NCBI GenBank assembly: GCA_963210315.1
Contig: OY723256.1
Coordinates: 744,001-808,000, forward strand
DNA: 64,000 bases
Direction of reading: 5' to 3'
Source: Rhynchopus euleeides
Taxonomy: Eukaryota > Euglenozoa > Diplonemea > Diplonemida > Diplonemidae
The notes under the pieces were generated by a model. It was not told where the DNA came from. It saw only the letters and a program-made list of their open reading frames with translations, and did no database searches. Shown piece after piece: positions 32,401-41,600 of the stretch. How positions within the stretch are numbered: position 1 is the first letter of the stretch; each line of letters begins with the position of its first letter. The position numbers and the translations under genes are program-made.

Positions 32401-32568
32401 CAGGCCGCGCGCCGCGTCGGCATCCATCCCCTCGATGCAGGCATGCACTGCCTGGTAGAACACGGCGCTTTCCACATCGGACAGCACCTTGACATCAGCC
32501 AGCAGGCCAGCAAGGCTGGTGTTCAGCCCGCGGAGCTGGGTCAGAATGATCCCATCCACCTCAGCCAT
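20493..32568 (-). CDS. CCDC22: CCDC22 homologue (CCC complex subunit), three exons
   Basis: Exons are 31544-32568, 21369-21680 and 20493-21159, giving 667 residues with phases that join cleanly. The ATG is at 32566-32568. The N-terminus (MAEVDGIILTQLRGLNTS, then LGYPKTITFNQFMYP) matches the CCDC22 calponin-homology-like head. The C-terminus is the conserved coiled coil (SDESRNLIRETEGLYAGLKRAF, YQEIISLRESFTHLI, LRSQIKQLL). CCDC22 pairs with CCDC93 and binds COMMD proteins in the CCC complex, which acts with Retriever and WASH in endosomal recycling. Donors are GTATGT (intron 1) and GTATGC (intron 2). Intron 1 is 9.9 kb and full of mobile DNA; intron 2 is 209 bp. Exon joins are my prediction from frame and sequence. 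Confidence 0.88.
21694..21745. repeat. GGGGTGA/GGGGGGT minisatellite, block 1
   Basis: Heptamer repeat GGGGTGA with the A often replaced by G. It begins 13 bp inside the intron from exon 2, so the start of the array forms the polypyrimidine side of the splice acceptor when read on the minus strand. Confidence 0.9.
21746..22106 (-). mobile_element. Solo A-B terminal unit of the D1 family
   Basis: This 361-bp unit equals the A2-B2 end of element D1 (22413-22772), with a few differences such as AAATGGGG for AAACGGGG. It has no coding part and is bordered by GGGG and minisatellite on both sides. Recombination between the two A repeats of a full element would leave such a solo unit. Confidence 0.75.
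22107..22412. repeat. GGGGTGA/GGGGGGT minisatellite, block 2
   Basis: More than 40 heptamers run between the solo unit and D1. GGGGGGT variants predominate at the left and GGGGTGA at the right. Translation of any frame gives only a Pro/Thr/His-rich string, which is an artefact. Confidence 0.92.
22413..22923. repeat. D1 3' repeats B1-A2-B2
   Basis: Read on the minus strand, B1 (22923-22769) joins A2 (22772-22514), which runs into B2 (22568-22413). In this element A2 and B2 touch directly, unlike D3 where about 175 bp separates them. B1 ends with the inverse of TTCCTAATCAGAAG and A2 starts with the inverse of GTGCTTAGTAA, joined through GGGG at 22769-22772. Confidence 0.8.
22924..23094. other. 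D1 spacer between RNase H and B1
   Basis: About 170 bp after the polymerase stop contain a GCGCCGCCGCTAAGAGCGCGGCGC inverted motif near 22990-23023 in imperfect form. No gene. It may be the 3' untranslated part of the element. Confidence 0.4.
23095..24890 (-). mobile_element. D1 reverse transcriptase-RNase H region
   Basis: The product shows a DIRS-type reverse transcriptase: LVLDCRPVNGAMDEPHKFS, VDFRGFFWQFVLHPE, LPMGWSWAPVVAQ and AWLDDIVVVG. An RNase H domain follows, with VYTDASLEGWG, FMLEVRAAAWGL and LLFGDNAAAVA. It ends near 23095. A proline- and charge-rich stretch upstream in the same frame overlaps the recombinase region; such overlap is common in this group. No methyltransferase domain is visible. 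Confidence 0.85.
24831..26372 (-). mobile_element. D1 tyrosine recombinase
   Basis: The catalytic core occupies the C-terminal half of about 513 residues: LTWVTSARVSDLRFL with the first Arg, HSVRRGAAQ (H-x-x-R), and LLRHKKGETTRIYMR with the His/Lys position and the Tyr. The N-terminal part is Arg/Ala/Gly-rich. Start is uncertain. In DIRS-like elements this enzyme integrates circular DNA by strand exchange at a short shared core, here probably GGGG. Confidence 0.85.
26015..27208 (-). mobile_element. D1 gag-like ORF1
   Basis: The ATG is at 27206-27208 and the product is about 397 residues. An acidic, coiled-coil-prone middle (RRLREELRRLDEEAEDYDEEDEE) separates an N-terminal globular part from a C-terminal Pro/Arg/Gly-rich part. 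I recognise no named capsid domain. The gag assignment rests on position and size. Confidence 0.6.
27221..27478. repeat. D1 5' repeat A1
   Basis: It matches A2 (22514-22772) closely over 258 bp. The differences cluster in the inner 40 bp next to the gag start. Its outer edge is GGGG followed by minisatellite. Confidence 0.82.
27479..27548. repeat. GGGGTGA/GGGGGGT minisatellite, block 3
   Basis: A short block of about ten heptamers between D1 and the hAT transposon. Its last eight bases, GTGGGGGG (27541-27548), also appear just right of the hAT element. Confidence 0.9.
27549..30636 (+). mobile_element. Autonomous-looking hAT transposon, 3.1 kb
   Basis: The left end is CAAAGATGGAAAAA (27549). 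The right end contains its inverse (TTTTTCCATCTTTG, ending 30635). Taking the right end at 30636, the octamer GTGGGGGG flanks both sides (27541-27548 and 30637-30644). The flank is minisatellite, so the target duplication is suggestive and not proof. Subterminal TATTTTATTG repeats occur at both ends (27575-27650 and 30548-30605). One transposase ORF fills most of the interior. The element is opposite in orientation to CCDC22. Confidence 0.82.
27854..29833 (+). CDS. hAT-family transposase
   Basis: From the ATG at 27854 the product is 659 residues; the same frame is open further upstream but lacks another ATG. A BED-type zinc finger is near the N-terminus (CKFCDELVKATSGTRMKAHLRLC). The RNase-H-like core has an IAIMCDVWKND segment, a VDGDSTA segment, and CHTVARALNDC. 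The C-terminal hAT dimerisation region includes APLAAILTRIPASTSTAERVFS. The frame has no stops, so the protein may be functional. hAT transposases excise and insert DNA with 8-bp target duplications. A GTATGC string at 27852 resembles a host splice donor and leaves the exact 5' end open. Confidence 0.87.
   Translation: MPAGRRACWSQKHFSEAAGGRKCKFCDELVKATSGTRMKAHLRLCEKISSAAKDELKAEDTAPTPAKRPASRTPEGKALPKIARMLNACPTPTVAEKGAIVAAWARFFFGSGTPFSHVEDKLFLEALNATRPGLSPELFFPKRHSLGTKWLDRIHKEEAEPQMKDLLAAAHIAIMCDVWKNDRSEKVFAVTAIGDGSPVLLQSGVLSEKRHRATEFLGHLKKIHEQVLGKIVAILVDGDSTAVASAILFKAFQTEAGRQTPFVCICACHTVARALNDCIGVRTERKREAKNEFHFVAALLSALSSQLRNVEFLSKTYAEKQQQCGRRKSKKMVKPAVTRWHTFSTVWKEVEENRNALLLMNQEEAVCSSCPEIGKVLDATFWGVFMGLKPFVAGVGEVMNFLEQDGCTAGMIIPALSYLIDCLNACNLTSAANKAKLAAVTEKVKKRLQKYTTHEQGWLCAATALTPLFFAPDREKQPTFIKEFTLKLDVRKAAQAFIKKVKNAEAAAELLELITRTGGFDDDSLWDLAQGRKACQWWKTVAQLHPTSQVAPLAAILTRIPASTSTAERVFSTMGWMSEHRRHRLTAAKTHKLTLVHRSLKAKKTVVEEGWWNLEELENDEKNMMVIDEQDPPAAGESGGVNADAGEADEESGSETSWD
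30637..31258. repeat. GGGGTGA/GGGGGGT minisatellite, block 4
   Basis: The longest block, nearly 90 heptamers, runs from the hAT right end. Long perfect runs of GGGGTGA are broken by groups of GGGGGGT. The last unit is frameshifted by an extra G-run before unique sequence begins. It is transcribed as a C-rich strand in CCDC22 pre-mRNA. Confidence 0.92.
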
Positions 32569-33686
32569 CTTGCTGTCCTCTTCAGCTCCCGCCCCCTGGA
32601 GGTGGTTGTGTTTGTTTGAATTCTTGTTGAAATAGAAGGAGCAGCGCAGCCACGCGCCCCGGTCTGTCTGTTGCGTCGGTGGATTTCGTTTGGCAGAACG
32701 CTTGATTTGCTGAGAAAGGGGAAGAAATGGGTTGTATAGCTTCAGGGCAACATCACTCCAGCGCCACGCTGCCAAATCACTTGAGATGGGGGAGGGAGGA
32801 GGGGGCGGTGCACTGCAGTGTGAGAGCTGATGGCCACGTTCCCCCCCCAACCCCCGTTCATCATCATCGTTCCCCCACCCACCCACCCACCCCGCTGAGG
32901 CCTCAGTTCCCCTCTGGCCGTGCCAAGAGGGGGGTGGGGTGAGGGAACAGAACACAACTGCATGTCCTGGGCTTCAACCCAACACACACAAGACAGCCCA
33001 CCCCAAATCACAGCGAGCTTCACTCGTTGAGGGGGAGGGTCGGCCACACATGCACGACGCGGTGTCCGGGGGGGCCCAGCGGGGGGGCTGGACTACCGTG
33101 TTGTGTGTGCCACGTAGGAGAGCGAGCAACAGCTCCTCCTGTGTGGCGACGATCCCTGCGGCACCTGGGCCGCAGGCAAGGCTAGGACGAGGAAGGGGGG
33201 AGGGGGGGCTGGAGCTAGAGAAGGCAGAGATAGGCAGAGAGAAAGGGGGGGGGGGGGCAAGGCAAAGCAAGGCCTGACGGGCGTCGGGGCGGGGCAAAAG
33301 GGAGGGGCGCGGCACCGCCTCACCGCCGCCGCCCCGTTGCCAGAGGTTGCGGGGGTGGGGAAAAGGTATTTCAGTTCTTCTCCCCCCCCCCCCTTTGCTC
33401 GACGGCTGGTGTAAGTGTCTGATGCGTTGGCAATTCCACACGCAAGCTGCAAAAACACTCTTGCCTGGCGAAGGGTGGGAGGAGGGAGGAGTGTTGTGTG
33501 CAGAGCAGGCACGGTTTGCAGAACCCGAATTGGCACTCTTCCTTTCCCGCATGAAGGGGCGTAGAACAATATCTCGGGAGAACAGGCATTGGTTGTGGAG
33601 AACCCCCCGATTCGTTTGAATTCTTACGCTCTCACGCGCATCCTCCGCCTCGTTGCAGCCCCCCGCCCCCCTCCTGCAGTGCGCTC
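32569..33686. other. Intergenic spacer between CCDC22 and the TIM-like gene
   Basis: About 1.1 kb with G/C homopolymers (for example 33246-33257) and no supportable gene. The CCDC22 upstream 100 bp has several AG sites in a purine-rich context that could accept a trans-spliced leader, but none is distinctive. Confidence 0.5.
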
Positions 33687-34380
33687 TTAACGCGATTGCC
33701 CTGGGGGCACGCCCATTGCGGCATCCATTGCCGCGCGCTTTTCCGCCATCTCTTGGATCTGCAAAGGGGCGTCGGAGGTGTGTCGGTGCGGTTGGGAGGA
33801 AAATCACATTTGCGGGTTTGGGCGCAGGGCCACATTTGGGAGCACGGCGGGGGACGGGGGGTATTTTTTGTGTGGGCCTGGCCAGAAGGGGCCAGCAACT
33901 ATGGCTGGCAGGACGACCGTGCCACAAGGCAACCCTTGGCAATAACCCCATGCATACGCTCTTGACAAACTCCTCGGTGATATCCATGTTTGCCGACGCA
34001 ATCCGCCCCAGGCACCTGCGGACACACGGGTCAAAGGGCTCCATGCGATCACGCTTCTCCTTCTGGTGCGTCTGCTCCACAGCAGCCTTGGCGTCGAACT
34101 GCTTGTGAACACACGTGTCCTGTCGGCAGGTGGCGGTAGTGGTGTTACGATGATACGATGAGTAAAAAATGGCACAAACCCCCCAAGATGTGGAGAGAGT
34201 GAGGGGATGCTACCAGTTCCGGCATCTATCAGAGCTGCAAATGCCACGAAACTTCACTGGATGTGAAAGGGGCATTTCAAAACGTATTCACTGGTTGTGA
34301 CATACCCAGCAGGTGTTGCATAATGACGCATAGAAGCTCTCCATCTCGTACATGTTCGCCACCTGCTCGAGCTGATCCAT
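33687..34380 (-). CDS. Small TIM-like twin CX3C protein, three exons
   Basis: Exons 34306-34380, 33958-34119 and 33687-33758 join in frame to 102 residues (donors GTATGT and GTATGC, acceptors CAG). The protein has two CX3C motifs, C24-WDT-C28 and C57-VRR-C61, each in a helical context, like the Tim8/9/10/13 chaperones that carry membrane proteins across the mitochondrial intermembrane space. The first motif spans the exon 1/2 junction. The spacer between motifs is 28 residues, much longer than the 11-17 usual for small TIMs, and is highly charged. A different twin-CX3C family is possible. An extra Cys (C21) sits before the first motif. Confidence 0.62.
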
Positions 34381-35003
34381 ATTGCCTGCTTGGTGCCTGA
34401 CACAGGCACAGCACACCTGCATTTTGGGGGGTGATGGGCATGCCTTCGCACGGCGGAGGCAGGGCTGCATGACACATGGTCCACACCCCATAACAGCGAG
34501 GGGGCAACAGCACGCCGACGAGAACACAAAAGGGCGCACAAAAAAGGGCTTTTATTATATCTGGACGCAAAGCAGAGAGGGGCAAGGGGCGGGAGGTGGG
34601 GACGGGGGGTGAATGTGCCAAACGGCGAAATGGATGAAGCACACCCAGCCACGCGGCTCTAGACATCTGCTTCGGGCCCCCTTTCTCCCCACACCATCAC
34701 ACCCCCCCTGGAGGGATGGGCGGGTTGGGGGCCGCTTCCTCTGTGTGGGCAACCAGTTCTAGGAGGGGAGGGGCAGCAAGACTGCTGGGTGGCAGCAACG
34801 AGACGGCAAAGCCACTCCAAGCCACCCCGCCCCACACCCGGTGAGGTGTGGGTGGGGGGGTGGCGGTTGGGGAGGGGCGGGTGCCACCACACGACGTACG
34901 ATATCTCGTGCTCGGGGCGGGGCGGGTTTTGTTTTCTTCAGCGAGAGAGAGAGAGCAAGTGTTTTCAGGAGCTCGAGCGCGGATGTTCGGTTCTTCCGAT
35001 TTC
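34381..35003. other. Intergenic spacer, no gene seen
   Basis: Sequence upstream of the TIM-like gene. It has G-rich runs and a (GA)n tract near 34941-34955. Open frames are short and biased. Confidence 0.5.
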
Positions 35004-36147
35004 TTGAAACCCTGTGCCTGGAATTTTGACCGAGTTAGATAAAATTTTCAGTGCAATCCTTCAGCACCTCCCCCCTAGATTTTTAGGTTTTCTTGACCCA
35101 ATGGTCGAAATCTGCGACATAGTGGAAATCCCGGGGACATGTCGAATTCGAAAATTTTGGGTCAAAAAACCCCAGGGGGGACCCTTTGGTTTCACCCCCT
35201 GTTGGGGGGCCTGGTGGGCGTTCAGGTGAGCTGCGACCCTTGGTTCTGACAGAGTGCGGCAATGGTAATCAACCGTCGTGAACGTACTTTCGTGCCGGCA
35301 TGGCTATTCATGGGCACCGTGGCATGTCGCCGCATCCGTTCCGATCACAAGTGCCAGAGGCAAATCAGGAGTCCTGGTCCAGTGCAGGCACCTGCGCTGC
35401 AGATACCCAAGGGACTGTTGTGCACAAAAATGCACACACAAGGACATCAACTGACCGAGGCAATGCAGCTCGCAGCCTATCGATTCGATTCGGGGCACAA
35501 GCCTCACGAGCTGGTCACGCGATACCACGTTACTCTGCGTGGCGTATTCCGTGCAGCCGAAATGGCTTGGGCAGCAGTGCACAGGGGACCTTCTGCTGCA
35601 CTGCGACAGGACAACCCAAGCACGTGCCGCGTACATCCAGAGGTGAAGTTGGATGAGGAAGATCAGTGGCTTCTGGGAGGAAGAGGGCGACCGCATCCAC
35701 GTCGCGGATAACACACTCAGCACACGAGCGGGCGTTGCAAGAAATCCCCCATGTGTAAACAGGGGAAATCGGGCTTTTAGGGGATCCTGGTCAGGAATAA
35801 AAATTTCCACACATATTTTTCGACTTCCTGAGGCCAAAAACCGGTGTTCCTGGACCCAGATGTGACATCTGGATGACATAATAAAAATCCAGAGTGCCTT
35901 AGAGGCGCGCGGGACATTTTTTTGGGGTTCGTGACTGGGGACCCCCTATTTTGGGGGATTTCCCGTAGGTGGAAAATGTCGATTTTCCAATTTTAAATCA
36001 CTCTGGGGGCACCTGCGGGGCCATATTTTGCATTTTCAGACAGGGGACATATACCCTACAAACCCGATTTTCGGGTTTTTTGACCATTTTATGCCTTGTG
36101 CGAAAACGTGATATTTTTTGGACAAAATTCCAGGCACAGGGTTTGAA
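35004..36147. mobile_element. Candidate inverted-repeat element, 1.1 kb
   Basis: A 25-bp sequence at 35004-35028 recurs inverted at 36123-36147 with one mismatch. Both flanks continue with AT-rich sequence unlike the surrounding GC-rich DNA. The interior holds an open frame (about 35300-35711, plus) whose product has a helix-rich stretch but no domain I can name. Ends and target duplication are not defined; related sequence may extend beyond both arms. Confidence 0.45.
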
Positions 36148-36764
36148 GATGTCCGTGGAATTGGGAGGTTGGCCTGCAGTCCTTCTGGTTTCATTTGAAA
36201 CAAAAAGAAACGCCTTTGGGAGGTATCTTGGCTGAGTCAAAATGCCGATGCGGAAGGCAGATCACTCCATTTCCATGTCCTATTAACGATCTAGATTAAA
36301 ATGATGGAGGCTATCTCTGTCTCTTTCTCTGTCTCTCCGCATCGGTAATGCGTCTACCCTCAGAATACCTCAAACACAATACTCACAGACACGCAAGCAC
36401 AGTCGTGCTCGCCACCTCGAGCTCTTTCCAGAGGCAACAACACTTGCCCACGATTATAGGAAATACACCTGCGCATCTAGCAGTGCGAATGCGAAGGGGG
36501 GTACGGATGGGCGTGGCCCCACCCGCATCGGGATAGGCTCGTCACTTGCGGCATGTGTTTCGTGAACACAGCTGCGGCGTTGGGGGGCGTGGGTGTGGGT
36601 GTGGGGGTGCTATGCACCGCCGTCGCACACAGGCGACGGTACGGTGTGGTGTATCTAATAGGGTGGTGCGGCATCGCTGCAGGCACCTGTCCCCATGCAA
36701 GGTGGCGATGCGCGCTTGCCTCGGGAGTTGTGCACATTGGGCACTCCTCATTGCGGTAATGCGT
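36148..36764. other. Intergenic spacer downstream of MAD2
   Basis: About 600 bp of mixed composition containing a TCTCTGTCTC tract near 36312-36336. No gene seen. Confidence 0.5.
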
Positions 36765-37479
36765 CTATTCCCGGCGGTAGGACACAGACGTGTCGACCTT
36801 GTGGACGTGTGTTGCGAAGGAGCGCAGCTTCACGTTGCTGGAGTTGACAACAAGCTTCGGGTCGGTCATTTCCCACGACGCGGGCACGTCAGCATCCGCG
36901 TGGGTGTAGACCTGTGCGTGTGGTGGTGGTGGTGGTGTCGCGGGTGCTCGATGTGTGGCAAAAAAAATGGGCAGTTGCACCAGCTTGTGTGGCATCAACC
37001 CAGCAGGCAACTGCCGTGCAGCTGTGGCATACCAGGAGGTCGAAGGAGCACTGGTCGGGGAGCAGAGGCAGGAAGGTCTGCGTCGCGGTGATCTGCTTGA
37101 CGATTGCCTGGATCTCACGCTGCACGCCCTCCTCCGAGCGGTTCCCGCTCTGCTGCGTGTGGTCAGCCTCGATGTCGAACTGCCACCGCTCCAGCACAGT
37201 GTCGCGGTCATCGCTGATTACCAGCACCAGCTTCTGGACCATGCGGCGCATCAGCCACTCCGACAGCTGCTGCAGCACGTTGCCGAGGTACCCCTTGAGG
37301 CCACGGTCTGTGGTCACAAGCATCTGCAGCTTGTACTTGCTGACAGTGGTGAAGAACTCTGCCGGGTACACACCACGTTGGTAGAGCAGCGAGTTGATCG
37401 CATAGCCGAAGAACTCCACCACAGTGGACACAGACCCGCGAAGGGTGATCACAGTCTGCTCGGCCTGCGCGGTCGCCAT
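36765..37479 (-). CDS. MAD2: MAD2 spindle checkpoint protein (HORMA domain), two exons
   Basis: Exons 37033-37479 and 36765-36911 give 197 residues, close to the 205 of human MAD2L1. The match runs the full length: ITLRGSVSTVVEFFGYAINS, LYQRGVYPAEFFT, VLERWQFDIE, IVKQITATQTFLPLL and SFDLLVYTHAD. The C-terminal safety-belt region (NSSNVKLRSFATHVHKVDTS) is complete. MAD2 binds MAD1 and CDC20 at unattached kinetochores to inhibit the anaphase-promoting complex. The single 121-bp intron has donor GTATGC and acceptor CACAG. The ATG is at 37477-37479. Confidence 0.96.
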
Positions 37480-38695
37480 TGTTGTGTGTGTGAAAGCGCA
37501 CCTTGCATAGGGTGGTGGTGTGCGTGTCATGAAACCTCGCCAGAGCGCAGACACAATTGAAACCCCAAGACACAGAGGGGGTGCACAATAGAACCGTTCA
37601 AAATTACAGGGGGCACGGGATGCATCCCGTCTTAGCTTCTACCATACCCGGCTGCTGCTCGAACGGTGGATCTGATGGCGAACCTGATCTGGCCGCGACG
37701 TGGCCTTCCCTAGATATGTGGCGTTGCACCTGGTGCCCCGCCCCCTCCCCTCCCCCACTCCCCGCCCGCCCACTTCAGGACTGCCTTGGCAATCACCCGC
37801 CTTGACGCACGATACGTACAGATCGTACAGATGATGACAGTGCACACATGCACATACTTTACACACACACACGCCACACCCCACCCCCTTCCCCCCCCCC
37901 CACTCTCTCTCCCCATTGGCTCGTTGAATAGCGATAGCGGCAACTCAACGAGCGACATGAGAACGAGGCCGCCTTGCTGAGCACCACCTCAGGTGGGGGA
38001 GGGGGGGGCACCTTGTCCCCTTCGGGTGCCAGAGAGCTGTGGGAGAGAGGGAGAAAGAGCGGGTGTGGCGTTTCCTCCGGCGCTGTATGTCACTGTGGCG
38101 GGGGGCCTTTCACACACCCCTCACCCCCCCCCCCCCTCCCACACTGTAGGAGTCTTCACCTGACAAAAAATATAGGTTGCAATGATGGATTCGACGGAAA
38201 CAAAGAACGGATGTCCCCAAAAAAAATGGTGAAGGGATGGTGTGCGGTATAGCAATCTCCGGCATATAACATGCAGAAATGGTGGGGGGTGTTTCGGGGC
38301 GCTGTTTTATCAACGCCGTTTGGATTTCGTTCGGCGAAGCACACCGAGGGTGTGCAGGGGGGGCACGAGGGGGGGGAGTCATGGAGACTTCCTCTACACA
38401 CCTCTCCGAGCAATAGGCGAGCATGCGTGTGCGCAATTTTTTTTGCCGGAAGAAAACAGCATCACTAGACGGGGGGAGGGGGCACGGATGCGGTAATAAC
38501 CAGACACAGAAAAGGACATGGGCCGCCAGCAGAATATCACCACTAGCAAAAAGAACAACCCCCCCCCCATCCCCACCCCCACCCGACGCCTCCAAAACGC
38601 CTCGGAGCCGGGTGTGGAAGGGGAAGGGCAGCTGCGCACCCCTCTACCCAAGCGCCCCTCCCGCCCCACTCCAGCAACAGGGGCTGTTGCTCTGC
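37480..38695. other. Intergenic spacer between MAD2 and MPP10
   Basis: About 1.2 kb with C- and G-runs (37889-37900, 38124-38137) and an (AC)n-like tract near 37858-37873. No supportable gene. Confidence 0.55.
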
Positions 38696-41600
38696 CTATT
38701 CCTCGACGACCGCCTTGGCCCGGGCAACCTTCCCCTTCTTCTTCTCCAGCAGGTCCTTCTGGTGAACCTTGCGCTGGTCCTTCGCCTTGTGGTTGTCCTT
38801 GATAGTGCGGCGGAGGCGCTTCTTGTGGTGTGTCGTCATCTCGTCCTCCCCCATGTCGTCGTACTTCCGCTTCGACGGTGCCTGCACATCCTGCGGGGCC
38901 AGGAGCGACGCAGACGACACGGCAGTCGGTGTCGCCTCCTCCATCCCGATGGCGGACTTCTGCGACGCACGGATCTGCAGCTCGTCGCTGGGCATCGCCT
39001 TCGGTGTGTAGAAGAAGTTGCTCAGCAGGTCCAGCGAGCTCGACAGATTCCGCCACATCTGGATCACCTGCACAAAGGGTCGAGGGGTGGGCGGAAGAGC
39101 GGTGCAAACAACAGAAGGTAACCCTCACCCCTTGATAACGCAGGTCGCCGTAGCCCCACCCCCCGGATGCCCCCACCTAGCGTGCATGTGCACGGGGCAT
39201 ACCTTCAGCTCCTCCTTCTCCTCCTCCGTGAGCTCGTGGCTGCTCTGCCCCGCCTTCTCCAGCTCCTTGCGGTGGTTGTCGAGCCACTCCTTCTCGTAGA
39301 GGTCTGCGAGGCCAACCTTGCTCTTTGCGTGTAGGTCGATCTGTGGGTGTGTCGTGTGGGTGTGGTTCAGGCTTTGGTATCCTTCACAGGCAAGGGAGAA
39401 ATGAAGAAACTGATCAGATCCTGTCTCGCTGCCGAGACGGAGCTTCCCTGCGTCCTGGGGAAGAGGCAAGGGGAAGGAGACAAGTACTCGCTCCGGATCA
39501 GTCCGGTGGGAGTAGCTGAGGCGTTCAGCCGTGAAATCGGGCTGAGCCGCTACGTGGCTATGTGCATGACCAGCGCCCGCTGCGGAACTCCGCAGCCGAT
39601 GATGAGGACGCCGTATTTGTTGCCCAAACGCTGCCTACTATCTTTTTGACACTGACAGAAGCCCTGTCCATGGTTTGACATAAGACTTACTTATTTTTAC
39701 GATTATTCCGTAAGATTTGTAAGTCTTATAAGACTTACGGAAATCTTACGGAAATCTTATACCGTAAACGGAAAAAGGGTGGACCGTAAAAATGTTCCAA
39801 GTTCCCAAAAAAAGGCCAAACGTTCCATCTTTTTTACGGTCCACCATTTATTGGGACTGAATATGGAAAAGACAATGCGTTTTTCGCCCGCGGGCTGGTG
39901 GGTTGCGGGGCGCGGACTGCGGCCTCCACGCCGCAGACACCCACACGTAGGCCTCCCGACCTCCCAGCTTTGGACCCTCCCTCCACCACCGCAACCAACA
40001 CCAGCAAGAGAAGCAAGTCCTCCCTGCGTGTGGAAAAGGCACGATCTCACCTCGAGACTCACCCACCACCACACCTCGAGAAGTGTAGTACCATGCAAGG
40101 AGCATTCCGGTAGAAGTAAAAGTAGAACCTGCTGCACGAGCCCACAAAAGCAGCCACAGTACGGCAGGGCGCGCAGACAGAAGCTGAGACCACCGGGCTC
40201 CCTCCAGATGTAAATTCGTGAATCAGTGCCCGAAAAATTCAGGGAAATCGTACTCCTTTAGTGTAGTACACCCTGCAGTAACTGTGGGAGAACAGTTCCC
40301 GGACGATGGTGAGTGCACACTCTGTGCTGAGGCCCTGTGGTGTTAATCCTGCAGCTTCAGCCGTACGATTTCCTTGGTTCCTTCGCGACTTCGTCGCGAA
40401 GGAACTCGTAAAAAAAACCGCCAAGTCCACGATCCCAACCGTAAAATAGGTGGACCGTAAAAATGTTCCAAGTTCCGGAAAAATCCCATTTGTTCCATCT
40501 TTTTTACGGTCCACCTATAGTACGGTTCACCTTTATTACGGTCCACAATATTTCCGTTTACGGTAAGACTTATAAGAATCTTACGGATTCTTATAAGTCT
40601 TATAAGAATCTTACGGATTCTTATCAGGCTTACGGAAAATCTTATAAGATTTTTTTATCTTACCAAAAATCTTATAAGACTTACAAATCTTATCGGAAAA
40701 ATCCGTAAGTCTTATAAGACTTACGGGAAATCTTATAAGTCTTATAAGATTTTCCGCAAGTCTTATAAGACTTACGGATTTCTGGCAAGAATTTTCCGGA
40801 ATCTTACAAGAATCTTATGAGATTTTCCCGAAATCTTATAAGACTTTCTCAGATTCTTACAAGTCTTATAAGATTTGACGGCTTATCGTAAGAATTCTTG
40901 GCTTTTTTTCGTAAGTGTTCGGAGCCAATAAGCGTAAGAATCCATAAGAATCCAACAAGATTCTTAAGCGGCTTGTCAAACCATGCCTGTCGCAGTAAAA
41001 ATCTGCCCAAAAAAGGCTCAAAGGCCCAATCTGGGAGGGGGTCATGAACGAACCCACATATTAAACCTTCTGCTGGGACATACCTCGTTCTTGTGCTTGA
41101 TGGTCAGATCAAGCGCGGACGACCTTGCCTCTTTGCGCTCCACATCGTCGAAGAGGTTCTCCTGAAGTACGGCACGGTGTTGTTGGGTATGGCATAGGGC
41201 ACTGACTACACAAAGAACAAACCACAAAACACGTCAATACTGTCTGTAGTTTGGTATCGGGCAGGGGCTTTTTTTGAACCAAAACAGCTCTGACACTACC
41301 TCCGCGCCCTCCCACCCTCCCACAGAACACCACTGGGGATACCTGGATGCGCTTCTTCAGCCGCTCCTCAAGCGACTTCGTCAGCTCCTCTGTGACGAGT
41401 GTTTTCGCACGCTGCGTGTGGTCGAATTCCAGCACCTCCTCAAGCAGGGCGTTGTCAGGACGCGAGGATGCCATCGTCTCACCCTTGAGGGTCCAGTGCG
41501 TCTCCTCCAGGCGGTTGTCCTCGACACGCTTGATCTTCTTCAGCAGCTTCTGCTGGCGCTGCTGGAAGGGGGTCAGGGAGCTGTTGGGGTCGATGTCATC

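Noticed and set aside
31544-32568. CCDC22 exon 1 as a complete short protein ending near 31519
   Set aside because: The conserved C-terminal coiled coil is missing, a GTATGT donor sits at the right phase, and the downstream exons fit exactly.
35300-35711. Transposase-like gene inside the inverted-repeat element
   Set aside because: Only a vague helix-rich stretch is visible; no catalytic triad or family motif supports it.
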